Below are positions 1-7,415 of a DNA stretch of 27,179 bases, one piece after another. The stretch is taken from the NCBI GenBank assembly GCA_900547755.1, contig URIC01000036.1, positions 1-27,179 of the forward strand, read 5' to 3'. Under the pieces are notes generated by a model. The model searched no databases. It was not told the DNA's origin and saw only the letters and a program-made list of their open reading frames with translations. Position numbers and translations under genes: made by a program. Within the stretch, counting starts at the first letter, position 1; the number at the start of each line of letters is the position of its first letter. This stretch comes from an uncultured Bacteroidales bacterium (GTDB taxonomy: Bacteria; Bacteroidota; Bacteroidia; Bacteroidales; Muribaculaceae).

Positions 1-22
1 TTCTGATTTTGTGTATAAAATA

Positions 23-60
23 GAGACTGCCTAACTTTCGTTGTTAGACAGCCTCTTTTT
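23..60 (+). terminator. Intrinsic terminator of an upstream gene outside the window
   Basis: The arms at 23-35 and 43-55 pair over 13 positions with two A-C mismatches, around a 7-base loop (TTTCGTT). Five T follow directly at 56-60. This is the usual shape of a rho-independent terminator read on +. It probably ends a gene lying left of the window and separates it from the small exported protein starting at 172. Confidence 0.75.
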
Positions 61-171
61 GCCATACCGGCTCTTGAAGGCCAATATATAAGAATCATAG
101 CCAGTCAACACCTTTGTCATATCGCAACAAAACTCATGCCTGACACGTTATAGTTATAAAAATCACGCGCT

Positions 172-450
172 ATGACACGAGCCATCACAATCGCGTTATG
201 CTTTATTGCGGCTTTGTTTCTTGTTCCTGTTCAGGGTGAATGTCTTGACATCTCTGAATCCGAGCCGGAAACAGAGGTTGTGATATGCGATGTCGTTGTC
301 AGCATATATAAATCTGATTTTAAGGAAGAACTCTCTGAATCATACTCATATTCCGGCCAGGCGAGACACCGGGAAACGGCATTAGCCGGGACACGTAAAC
401 AAATAATCCGTCTTCCGGCAAGAATACTGAACTGTGTGTTTCGTGAATAA
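172..450 (+). CDS. Small exported hypothetical protein, 92 aa
   Basis: I do not recognise the family. The N-terminus is a plausible Sec signal peptide: MTR, then a hydrophobic stretch to about residue 20, with likely cleavage near VQG-E (residues 20-23). That leaves a mature chain of about 70 residues, acidic at first (SESEPETE) and Arg-rich at the end, with two Cys (24 and 39) near the start of the mature part and one near the C-terminus. The start is ATG with an AT-rich leader and no Shine-Dalgarno sequence. No convincing promoter was found. It lies on the same strand, about 80 bases before the CNNM gene, so co-transcription is possible. It could be a real small periplasmic protein or a chance frame; the signal-like N-terminus favours the former. 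Confidence 0.5.
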   Translation: MTRAITIALCFIAALFLVPVQGECLDISESEPETEVVICDVVVSIYKSDFKEELSESYSYSGQARHRETALAGTRKQIIRLPARILNCVFRE

Positions 451-454
451 TAAG

Positions 455-520
455 TGTAAGTTGGCTCTCTCCATATAAAGACCCCGGCATTCCGTGTGCC
501 TCATGCAGTTTCAACTTACA
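455..520 (+). repeat. Inverted repeat in the leader of the CNNM gene
   Basis: TGTAAGTTG at 455-463 and its exact complement CAACTTACA at 512-520 could form a 9-bp stem, extended by one G-U pair on each side, around a 48-base loop. The right arm ends 9 bases before the chosen ATG at 530, so the stem could affect translation initiation. There is no T run, so it is not an ordinary terminator. A regulatory role is inference. Confidence 0.4.
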
Positions 521-529
521 TATAAAAAC

Positions 530-1564
530 ATGACACTCATATTGCTATATCTTATTGGAGCTCTCGGTGTATCCTTTCTATGCTCCGTACTTGAAGCCGT
601 ATTGCTATCTACTCCCATATCATTCATATCGATGAAAGAAAGTCAGGGTGTGAAAAGTGCATCCCTGATGATGAAATATAAAACCAATGTCGACAGGCCC
701 GTCGCGGCCATCCTTACCCTTAACACCGTTGCACATACAATAGGTGCAGCCGGCGTAGGCTCTGAATCAGTAAAAGTGTTCGGAGAAGCTTATTTCGGTA
801 TTATCTCCGCTATCCTCACACTGCTTATTCTGGTAATTTCGGAAATCATACCCAAGACAATCGGCGCATCCTATTGGCGCACTCTCGCCATGTCCTCCGC
901 GAAAATCATAAGGGCCATGATTGTCATTACCTATCCGCTGGTATGGCTTTCTGAACTGCTCACCCGCTGCGTGTCTCCAAAAATACAACCTCTTACCGTA
1001 AGCCGTGAGGAGGTTGCGGCGATGGTGAACGTAGGTACTGACGAAGGGGTGATAGAGGCGTCAGAGAATAAAGTCATCCAGAATTTCCTTAAGCTGTCAA
1101 ATGTATGTGCCCAAGAAATAATGACGCCGTACGTTGTCGTCGCCTCGGCCTCTTCGAAGACAACGATGAAAGAGTTTTATGACAATCCGGCTCTTTCTTC
1201 ATTTTCCCGTATTCCGGTATTTGACACCGACCGCGAGTTCATCGTCGGCTATGTACGCAGGGCCAATATACTTGAAATGCTGACTCAGGACAAGTTCTCG
1301 ATGACGTTGGGCGATTTAGTGCGTCCGGTCCTATTCTTCATGGAAAATACCAAGGTTTCCGAAATCTGGCAGAAGATGTTGGAGAAGAAGGAGCATATAT
1401 CAATCATTACTGACGAATATGGATGTATGCGTGGTATAGTAACCATGGAGGATATAATAGAGACTATGCTTGGAGTAGAGATTGTCGACGAATGTGATAC
1501 TATTGCAGACTTGCAGGCGCTGGCACGTGAGAAGTTCGCCCCGAAATCAACGCGGTATATGTGA
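530..1564 (+). CDS. CNNM (DUF21) / CBS-pair membrane protein, CorC/HlyC-like
   Basis: This is an integral membrane protein of the CNNM/DUF21 family, often labelled hemolysin-related and linked to Mg2+ or other divalent cation efflux. Four hydrophobic segments are visible at about residues 3-24, 57-77, 86-110 and 124-144, with the family signature SEIIPKTIG at 104-112. A pair of CBS domains follows (about 195-250 and 263-318, the second with ITDEYG and VTMEDIIETMLG). The chain ends at residue 344, so the C-terminal CorC_HlyC domain of many homologues is missing. I chose ATG 530 because the protein then begins directly with the first membrane helix. GTG 494 and ATG 503 would add a polar stretch that overlaps the inverted repeat upstream. 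The substrate cannot be read from the sequence. Confidence 0.9.
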   Translation: MTLILLYLIGALGVSFLCSVLEAVLLSTPISFISMKESQGVKSASLMMKYKTNVDRPVAAILTLNTVAHTIGAAGVGSESVKVFGEAYFGIISAILTLLILVISEIIPKTIGASYWRTLAMSSAKIIRAMIVITYPLVWLSELLTRCVSPKIQPLTVSREEVAAMVNVGTDEGVIEASENKVIQNFLKLSNVCAQEIMTPYVVVASASSKTTMKEFYDNPALSSFSRIPVFDTDREFIVGYVRRANILEMLTQDKFSMTLGDLVRPVLFFMENTKVSEIWQKMLEKKEHISIITDEYGCMRGIVTMEDIIETMLGVEIVDECDTIADLQALAREKFAPKSTRYM

Positions 1565-1622
1565 CTCAAATCTCACGTAACAGGATAGATTCCGCTATCT
1601 TTCCTGACATATACGTATATAT

Positions 1623-1686
1623 ATTGTAAATGAACTGACCGCTATAAGTTTGTCATCAACTTTTCAGGGGTCAGTTCACTTACAAT
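1623..1686. repeat. Long inverted repeat between convergent genes
   Basis: The arms at 1623-1640 and 1669-1686 are complementary at 17 of 18 positions around a 28-base loop. The loop contains a further 5-bp stem (AAGTT at 1646-1650, AACTT at 1658-1662). It lies between the converging ends of the CNNM gene (+) and the SPFH gene (-). A role as bidirectional transcription stop or 3'-end stabiliser is likely, although neither strand shows a clear T run after the stem. Confidence 0.6.
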
Positions 1687-1715
1687 ACAGCCATTATACA
1701 AATATAACGTGGGCC

Positions 1716-2690
1716 TTATTTGTCGGCGAAGAGAGAACGGATAGAGCCGAGCGAAGAAAGAACGGAGCTTGCCTCGTAGGGAATATAGACGGTCTTGTTG
1801 TCTTTGCCGGATGTCATCTCCCGCAACGTGTCTATATACTTCATCGCCAACATATATGAGGCGGGGTCGGTCTTTCCGGCACTTACAGCCTCGGCTACAC
1901 GGCGTATGGCATCGGCCTCGGCCTGGGCGTTAAGGATTATGGCCTGCGCCTCGCCCTCGGCACGCAATATATCGCTCTGCTTGCGGGCTTCAGCCTCATT
2001 GATGCGAGAGGCCTTCTCACCCTCGGAACGAAGAATGAGCGACTGTTTCTCGCCCTCGGCGTTCAGAATCTCGGCACGGCGGTTTCGCTCGGCCTGCATC
2101 TGCTTCTCCATAGCCACACGCACACTCTCCGGAGGAGTGATGTCCTGCAGCTCCACGCGGTTAACCTTAACGCCCCACTTGTTGGTGGCGTCATCAAGTA
2201 TCACCTGCAACTTGCTGTTGATGGTGTCTCGCGAAGTCAGGGTCTCGTCAAGCTCCAGCTCGCCGATAACGTTACGCAGGGAAGTCTGCGTCAGCTTCTC
2301 TATGGCGTTGGGCAGGTTGTCTATCTCGTACACCGCCTTCTTGGGGTCTGTAATCTGAAAATAGAGCAGGGCGTTGATTTCAGTGGTCACATTGTCGCGG
2401 GTAATCACCTGCTGCGAGGGGAAGTCATAGACCTGCTCGCGGAGGTCTATGACCTTAGTGGCCACGGTGCGCACATAATGTCGCCCGGCCACATTCTCTA
2501 CGCGGCGCGTATAGATGGTCTTCGGACGGTCCACAAAGGGGATTATAAAGTTAAGACCGGGTGCGAGCACACAGTGGAATCGGCCCAGACGCTCTATAAC
2601 ACGGGTTTCGGACTGCGGCACGACTTTGACGCCGGCCGAAATAATCACTATCAGAAGCAGGACAAGTATTCCCGCGATTACAAGTGCCAT
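1716..2690 (-). CDS. SPFH/band 7 (stomatin-like) membrane protein, QmcA type
   Basis: This is a membrane-anchored SPFH-domain scaffold protein, related to E. coli QmcA and stomatin, of the kind that forms large oligomers in membrane microdomains. One N-terminal transmembrane segment (about residues 2-20) is followed by VKVVPQSE and ERLGRF, the typical entry to the SPFH domain (about 25-190, with PGLNFIIPF, ITRDNV and GELELDE). A long charged helix rich in repeated AEGE/EGEK units (about 195-265) probably forms a coiled coil. The chain is 324 aa, near the usual 300-330. ATG 2690 is preferred; an in-frame TTG at 2705 would add five residues. It lies just downstream of nfeD, and the SPFH-NfeD pair is a widely conserved operon. 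No protease motif is seen in either protein. Confidence 0.93.
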   Translation of the reverse strand: MALVIAGILVLLLIVIISAGVKVVPQSETRVIERLGRFHCVLAPGLNFIIPFVDRPKTIYTRRVENVAGRHYVRTVATKVIDLREQVYDFPSQQVITRDNVTTEINALLYFQITDPKKAVYEIDNLPNAIEKLTQTSLRNVIGELELDETLTSRDTINSKLQVILDDATNKWGVKVNRVELQDITPPESVRVAMEKQMQAERNRRAEILNAEGEKQSLILRSEGEKASRINEAEARKQSDILRAEGEAQAIILNAQAEADAIRRVAEAVSAGKTDPASYMLAMKYIDTLREMTSGKDNKTVYIPYEASSVLSSLGSIRSLFADK

Positions 2691-2707
2691 GATTGAAAAA
2701 TCCAAAG

Positions 2708-3172
2708 TTATTGTTTTTTAAGGGGTTTTGTCTTTGAAGGGTCTGCGACGGTAAGGATGATGCTGTCATAAGCGGTGACGGACACCTCGGCGCCTTCGGG
2801 TATCTCCACTTCTATGCCGGGGGCACGTACCTGCCAATTGTCGCCGTCTATGCGTGCCCGTCCCAGTTCGCCGGGACGTATGGCCTTGGTCACCGTGGCA
2901 CGACGTCCCAACAGCGCGTCCATACCGGTACGGGCACGGTCGCGGCCGGCGCGCGCATGACGGCGCCTGAAATATGGCAGCAATACCACGTAGGCCACCA
3001 AACATATCACTATCAAGCCAGTGAGCTGATAGCCCAGGTCCATGCCGGACAGGGATAGGACAAGGGCGGCTACAGCACCGATACTCAGACATAGCGCCCA
3101 CATCATCTGAGTCATCACCTCGGTAATGAGCAACAGCGCGGCTACTATGGTCCAGATTATCCAGAGTTCCAT
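2708..3172 (-). CDS. NfeD family membrane protein (short form)
   Basis: This is a short NfeD protein of 154 aa that lacks the ClpP-like serine protease domain of long NfeD. Two or three hydrophobic helices occupy residues 1-66 (MELWIIWTIVAALLLITEVM and on). A basic linker (RRRHARAGRDRAR) and a small beta-rich C-terminal domain at about 85-145 follow; the latter corresponds to the NfeD OB fold (LLGRRATVTKAIRPGELGRARIDG). Its stop codon is 17 bases before the ATG of the SPFH gene, so the two are surely co-transcribed. In this family NfeD acts as partner of the SPFH scaffold, probably through the soluble domain. No clear TAnnTTTG box is seen in the 157 bases upstream, which hold a long imperfect inverted repeat. 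Confidence 0.92.
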   Translation of the reverse strand: MELWIIWTIVAALLLITEVMTQMMWALCLSIGAVAALVLSLSGMDLGYQLTGLIVICLVAYVVLLPYFRRRHARAGRDRARTGMDALLGRRATVTKAIRPGELGRARIDGDNWQVRAPGIEVEIPEGAEVSVTAYDSIILTVADPSKTKPLKKQ

Positions 3173-3199
3173 ATCTTCGCTTCTAATTTATTAAACCTC

Positions 3200-3304
3200 C
3201 GCAAACCCGAGTCAAGGTTCGTAAGTCCGGCAGTTAACAATTAAACGTCGGTTTCAGAGACAATGTTCGCCCAAACGGAATATAGACCTTGACTTGAGCC
3301 TGCG
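3200..3304. repeat. Long imperfect inverted repeat before nfeD
   Basis: The arms 3200-3218 and 3286-3304 pair at 16 of 19 positions (one of these G-U), with three mismatches; the inner part, GTCAAGGT with ACCTTGAC, is perfect. The loop is 67 bases. It fills most of the gap between the end of the 898-aa protein gene and the start of nfeD. It may be a 3'-end structure of the former or a leader structure of the latter. The run of six T at 3310-3315 lies on +, where no gene ends. Confidence 0.4.
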
Positions 3305-3329
3305 AATCATTTTTTACATATATCAAATA

Positions 3330-6026
3330 TCAAGGCATAATGATTCTTGCAGTGCGGTTGCCCACACGGACTATGCGCAGACCGCTGCCAGAATGGACGA
3401 GCTCGCAGTCTGAGGCTATGCCCCGGGCCAAAATGATGCCGGCCGCGTCGGTGACCACATACCGCTCTCCCTCGGCGCCCCGTATCTCTATTGCCCGGCC
3501 CTGGCGGGAAATAACCGTAGCGCCGGTGACTTCCTGCAGAGAAAGGGGATTGCTCACGCGCACGTGCGCGGACTGACCCTCGCCACGGTTGTAGACAGGT
3601 ATTACAGTGTACAGGTGGCGCTCATCCGGGTTGCGTCCGGAATCCTCCCATTCGAATACGGACAACGGTTCACTGTTCAGTTTCTCGCGGTCGCGCCAGA
3701 CATCATAACCTTTGAGTTCAAGGTCCTTGCTTGCCGAAGCGGCCACGAACTCCACATCGTCAATCATCAGCAGCATACCGGCAGGGGCACAGCTGCGTAT
3801 GGCAAAGCGGTCAGCTCCGTCAGGAAGCGTCCACTCATAGCGGGTCCACTCATAGGGCACACTCTCCACTACCGCGTCCTCCAGCAGGGTGAAATCCTTG
3901 GGGTCGGTGGAGCCTGTGCCGTACCACACCTCAAGACGCTCCGGATAGATGTCGCGATAACTCTTGGCATAGAAGGAAATGGTCTGCGACTTGCCTGTCA
4001 GCTCCGGAGAGATGGCCCAGTCGTCGCGGCCCTTGTCGTCCATGCAATACAGAGAGGCGAGGAATTTCTTACCGCTGACGGCAGAGAATGTGGTGTTGAA
4101 CAACTCGGGGTCGGAGGCATCGAAGACAAAGAAGGAAGAGACATCCTTGCCGGGACGTATGCCGGGAATATTTGTCTCGGAAATACCGCCGGTCGGGAAT
4201 CCGTCCATATCCACAAACAGCCAGTCTTCATATTCCTGCTCCCAGGGATAGCCATCCTCAAAATCAGCCTTCATGGGACGGTCGGGACAGTCGAGGTCAG
4301 GCACGGTCCATGCCAAAGTGTTGCCGACGGGTCCGTAATTGCCGCTCAGCGACTGTACGCCGGGATAGAGGGGTTCCTCCCAGGGCACGAAGACTGCGGG
4401 ACCGACATCGTTGCCGGACACCTGGTCTTTGTCGTAGACCACCTTGGCCGTATATGTCAGCCCTTCGGTGGCGAAACGGTCCATGACCACAGGCACGGTG
4501 ACCACAGCCTCGGCATCCGGCTCCAGACCTGCTTCACCTGAAGCTGCGCCCACCAGTCGGTCTGCGGCATATATCTCGACGCTGTACTCTCCGGCAGTCT
4601 CCATACCCTTGTTCTCGACAGTGACACGCATCGGCATCTCATAGCCGGCTTTCCCCTTGTGCGGGGCCTTGACGGCGTTGACGCGCAAATCATGTCCGAC
4701 GCATGGCTCTACCGCCAGCTTGTCAATAAAAGTGAACTGACGTTCCACGGCCTTGGAACCTATGGAAATCTGAATTGTCTTGCCGGCGTAATCGTCCAGC
4801 GGAATGAATACCTGCTTCCACTCCAAAGCGCCGGCTATCTCGCTCATGGCTTTGTCGTAGACCTGATGCCAACAAGCCTCGCCGGCTTCGCGGACCTGCA
4901 CCGTGAGGCGATTGGCGCTGTTCTCCCAATAAGGATTGGCAAAAAACTTCAGGCAAGGTTCAGGCATTCCTTCAAGACTGATTTTGCCGGTGAAGAAGTC
5001 GGCGGACTCGTCGGTACGCGCGGCCTGGAAATAGAGGAAACCGTTGTCGTCGTCATACGGGCCCATGCCGATGAAAGTATTGTCGACGCCTAAAGCCCAC
5101 ACAGCCAGTGTACCGTGGTTGTCGATGCCGTAGATGTAGTGCTGCTCTCCGTCGGTGAATGAATCCTCCAGACCCTGGTAAGGCTTGCCCAGGGGTATAT
5201 ATTCCGAGGTGGCCACATTCTCTCCAACCTCAGTGACGGCAGATATGGCCCAGCGATAAAAATCCTGCTCGGAATCAGGCTTTATGGCCTTGAAGGTGTG
5301 GGCGCAGACGGCGAGGTCTTCGGCTATGACAATACCGTCGGATGCGTCTTCACCTATCGAGTAAAGGGAGTATCGTACCTTGGCCGGGTCTATTTCGTTG
5401 CCCTTGACATCCGTATGCACCGGCTCCCAGGAGAGGGTGACCTCGCCGGTGGCAAGATTCTCGTCCACGCTTATGCCGACGGGCGCGGAGGGCAGGCCCT
5501 CGGCTTTCTTATCAAGAATGGTTATTCCCTTGGTATGGAGGGCGAACTGGAATTTATCGGAGATGGCATGAAGTCCTATGTAGTAGTCGCCGGTAGTCTC
5601 GGGGGTGAATGTGGCGGTATATTCCGTGGCGTCTCCCACGTTCACGAGCGCGGTGGGTTCTATCAGTGTCAGGGTCATTCCCTCGGGTGTGGGAACAAGG
5701 CCGCCCTTAAGCTCGAACTTCTCGGTGGAGAAGAGTGAACCGTACACTTCTGTGGTCACATAGTAGAGGGTGCCGGCCTCCAGATGCACGGGTCTGGTAA
5801 TGAGCCAGTCATCGGTTTCGTGCTGGTTGTGCATCATCACGTATGCGCAATTCCCGCCGAATTTCCATGTCTGGCCATCGGTATTGGAATCAAGTACAGT
5901 AAATTCGGCGAATCCTTCGGAGGTGACAGCCGAAGCGGTGTAAGGAGGCCTTACGATGTCTTCGGCGTATGCCGGGAAGGCACACAAGGCGACCGCTCCA
6001 AAGACAAGTGGTAAAAATCTATTCAT
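3330..6026 (-). CDS. Large secreted multidomain protein (FN3, CARDB-like, choice-of-anchor J)
   Basis: This is an exported protein of 898 aa, probably surface-bound or released. A signal peptide spans residues 1-21 (cleavage after AYA). A beta-rich region follows, then a fibronectin type III-like domain at about 190-295 (begins PSAPVGISVDE), then a jelly-roll-like region (about 300-465). A CARDB-like domain comes at about 470-570 (HDLRVNAVKAP, VENKGMETAGEYSVEIY). A choice-of-anchor J/cleaved-adhesin type jelly roll covers about 605-790 (DFEDGYPW, DDWAISPEL, LMIDDVEF). The last 60 residues (YVVTDAAGIILARG ... GLRIVRVGNRTARIIMP) resemble a degenerate T9SS type A sorting domain. The ORF is open 20 codons further upstream, but ATG 6026 puts the signal peptide at the N-terminus. 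It stands alone between a terminator at 6073-6124 and nfeD. No enzymatic motif is seen; adhesion or ligand binding is inference. Confidence 0.85.
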   Translation of the reverse strand: MNRFLPLVFGAVALCAFPAYAEDIVRPPYTASAVTSEGFAEFTVLDSNTDGQTWKFGGNCAYVMMHNQHETDDWLITRPVHLEAGTLYYVTTEVYGSLFSTEKFELKGGLVPTPEGMTLTLIEPTALVNVGDATEYTATFTPETTGDYYIGLHAISDKFQFALHTKGITILDKKAEGLPSAPVGISVDENLATGEVTLSWEPVHTDVKGNEIDPAKVRYSLYSIGEDASDGIVIAEDLAVCAHTFKAIKPDSEQDFYRWAISAVTEVGENVATSEYIPLGKPYQGLEDSFTDGEQHYIYGIDNHGTLAVWALGVDNTFIGMGPYDDDNGFLYFQAARTDESADFFTGKISLEGMPEPCLKFFANPYWENSANRLTVQVREAGEACWHQVYDKAMSEIAGALEWKQVFIPLDDYAGKTIQISIGSKAVERQFTFIDKLAVEPCVGHDLRVNAVKAPHKGKAGYEMPMRVTVENKGMETAGEYSVEIYAADRLVGAASGEAGLEPDAEAVVTVPVVMDRFATEGLTYTAKVVYDKDQVSGNDVGPAVFVPWEEPLYPGVQSLSGNYGPVGNTLAWTVPDLDCPDRPMKADFEDGYPWEQEYEDWLFVDMDGFPTGGISETNIPGIRPGKDVSSFFVFDASDPELFNTTFSAVSGKKFLASLYCMDDKGRDDWAISPELTGKSQTISFYAKSYRDIYPERLEVWYGTGSTDPKDFTLLEDAVVESVPYEWTRYEWTLPDGADRFAIRSCAPAGMLLMIDDVEFVAASASKDLELKGYDVWRDREKLNSEPLSVFEWEDSGRNPDERHLYTVIPVYNRGEGQSAHVRVSNPLSLQEVTGATVISRQGRAIEIRGAEGERYVVTDAAGIILARGIASDCELVHSGSGLRIVRVGNRTARIIMP

Positions 6027-6072
6027 AGAGTCTGAAATAAGCGATTGACAATTAGAAATATAACAAACAGTT

Positions 6073-6124
6073 AAAAACGGGGCCACGGGAGCTGTGCCAA
6101 AATACAGATTATGACACAGCGCCC
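6073..6124 (-). terminator. Intrinsic terminator of the rubrerythrin operon
   Basis: GGGAGCTGTG at 6087-6096 pairs with CACAGCGCCC at 6115-6124 (9 of 10, one A-G mismatch) around an 18-base loop. On the minus strand a T run (complement of AAAAA at 6073-6077) follows about 9 bases after the stem. It sits 11 bases after the stop of the flavin reductase-rubredoxin gene and ahead of the next minus-strand gene. Confidence 0.55.
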
Positions 6125-6134
6125 GGGGCGGTTG

Positions 6135-6773
6135 TCAGATTTCCCGGAAATGCGAGCGGTCCACCTTACAGATAGGACATGTGAAGTCAACCGGCAAATC
6201 CTCGCCGTCGGTCTCGGCCACATATCCGCACACATCGCAACGGAAGCGTCGCTTCCGGGCAGCCGGAGCATCGTCCTCGGCCCTATATGTGGGAGCGCTC
6301 TTGGGGGCCTTACCCTTGACTACATTGTGGTAGTAAGCGTAGGTCATGGGTACACCCTCACCCTTCACAGTGTCTATGAGGCGGGCCACGACAAGTACAT
6401 GGGTCTCGCAGTCTATGAACTGCTCGGCTTCAAGTATGAGCCTTCCGGCAAAACGTCCGTTCACACAGGGCACATAGTCCTTCACCTCGTAGCCGAAGCC
6501 GTCATACTTGTCGGTCTCGCTGCTGTGCATGAACCCGAAACGCCCTATCAGCGCCGGGTCGCTGTCTTCGGCAAGGATGGAGAGGGAGAAGCGCTTGTTT
6601 TCGCGAATGGCGTCCAGCGTGTCGTTGGTCTTGTTCAGCGACACGGCGAGAAGAGGGTTCTCGCTCGTAATCTGAAAACAAGTGTTCACGACACACCCCA
6701 TAGCGTGTCCGTCCTTGAAAGCGCCCGTTACGTAAAGGCCGTATGTGAGGTTATAGAGTACGGTCAGGTCCAC
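6135..6773 (-). CDS. Flavin reductase-rubredoxin fusion (high-molecular-weight rubredoxin, Hrb type)
   Basis: This is a two-domain cytoplasmic electron-transfer protein of 212 aa. Residues 1-160 are an FMN-binding flavin reductase-like domain (YGLYVTGAF, GCVVNTCFQITSENPLLAVSLNK). Residues 175-212 are a rubredoxin domain with four Fe-binding Cys in CDVCGY (179, 182) and CPICK (199, 202). In anaerobes such as Moorella this architecture (Hrb) passes electrons from NAD(P)H through FMN and rubredoxin to flavo-diiron proteins or rubrerythrin. The gene starts 3 bases after the rubrerythrin stop, which supports a role as its reductant. The chain is full-length with all ligands present. The natural electron donor and acceptor are inferred from neighbours and family, not from sequence. 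Confidence 0.9.
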   Translation of the reverse strand: MDLTVLYNLTYGLYVTGAFKDGHAMGCVVNTCFQITSENPLLAVSLNKTNDTLDAIRENKRFSLSILAEDSDPALIGRFGFMHSSETDKYDGFGYEVKDYVPCVNGRFAGRLILEAEQFIDCETHVLVVARLIDTVKGEGVPMTYAYYHNVVKGKAPKSAPTYRAEDDAPAARKRRFRCDVCGYVAETDGEDLPVDFTCPICKVDRSHFREI

Positions 6774-6776
6774 AGT

Positions 6777-7319
6777 TCAATAATTCTGGGCTTTGATTTC
6801 GAAGAAGCTCTTCTTGTGCAGACATACCGGGCATACCTCGGGAGCTTTCTTGCCAATCACGATGTGACCGCAATTGCGGCAAATCCATACGGTGTCTCCT
6901 TCGCGGGAGAATACCAGGCCTTCCTTGATATTGGCCAGCAGACGGCGGTAACGCTCCTCGTGGTGGCGCTCGATGTCACCAACGGCGCGGAACTTGTAGG
7001 CTATCTCCTTGAAGCCCTCTTCCTCTGCCTCGCGGGCCATACGTTCATACATATCGGTCCATTCGAAGTTCTCTCCTTCGGCCGCATCCTCGAGGTTGGC
7101 CACAGTGTCGGCAATCTCTCCGCCGTGCAGCAGCTTGAACCACAGCTTGGCGTGCTCCTTCTCATTGTTGGCTGTCTCCTCAAACAGGGCGGCTATCTGC
7201 TCGTAACCCTCCTTGCGGGCCTTGGAGGCATAGTATGTGTATTTGTTGCGGGCCTGAGACTCGCCGGCAAACGCTTCCTGAAGGTTGCGTTCCGTCTTTG
7301 TTCCTTTAAGTTCTTTCAT
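6777..7319 (-). CDS. rbr: Rubrerythrin
   Basis: This is a non-haem diiron peroxidase that reduces H2O2 to water in anaerobes (family knowledge). The ferritin-like four-helix domain spans residues 1-135, with the expected carboxylate and His ligands: E20 in AFAGESQARNKY, E53-x-x-H56, E98-E101 region, and E117-x-x-H120 before EERY. The C-terminal rubredoxin domain carries C147-R-N-C150 and C163-P-V-C166. The 180-aa length is a little under the classic 191. It is the first gene of a two-gene operon with the flavin reductase-rubredoxin fusion and has its own strong promoter at 7362-7393. That promoter lies just beyond the end of cydB, so it sits in a block devoted to O2 and peroxide removal. Confidence 0.97.
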   Translation of the reverse strand: MKELKGTKTERNLQEAFAGESQARNKYTYYASKARKEGYEQIAALFEETANNEKEHAKLWFKLLHGGEIADTVANLEDAAEGENFEWTDMYERMAREAEEEGFKEIAYKFRAVGDIERHHEERYRRLLANIKEGLVFSREGDTVWICRNCGHIVIGKKAPEVCPVCLHKKSFFEIKAQNY

Positions 7320-7361
7320 TGCTTATATTTTTATATTTAAGATTTCATTCCTTGACAGATG

Positions 7362-7393
7362 CAAAGATAAACAAATAAATCCTCACTACCAAA
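7362..7393 (-). promoter_or_regulatory. Bacteroidetes-type promoter of rbr
   Basis: On the minus strand, TTTG (complement of 7390-7393) and TATCTTTG (complement of 7362-7369) are separated by 20 bases. They match the -33 TTTG / -7 TAnnTTTG consensus of primary sigma factor promoters in Bacteroides. The expected start point lies about 35 bases before the rbr ATG. It gives rbr transcription independent of cydAB read-through. Confidence 0.75.
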
Positions 7394-7415
7394 TAAAAAA
7401 TATCTGTCCGGACAA

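Noticed and set aside
3564..4541. Open frame of 325 codons on + inside the large secreted-protein gene
   Set aside because: It is antisense to a gene with signal peptide and domain motifs; no independent coding evidence.
6027..6086. Longer start for the 898-aa secreted protein
   Set aside because: The extra 20 residues would place sequence in front of a good signal peptide that begins at ATG 6026.
6111..7340. Open frame of 409 codons on + across both rubrerythrin operon genes
   Set aside because: It is antisense to two well-supported genes with all metal ligands; its composition looks like mirror translation.
7405..7414. Palindrome TGTCCGGACA followed by a T run on the minus strand, as a cydB terminator
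   Set aside because: A perfect 10-base palindrome can form only a three-pair hairpin in RNA, too weak for termination; the T run overlaps the rbr promoter region.
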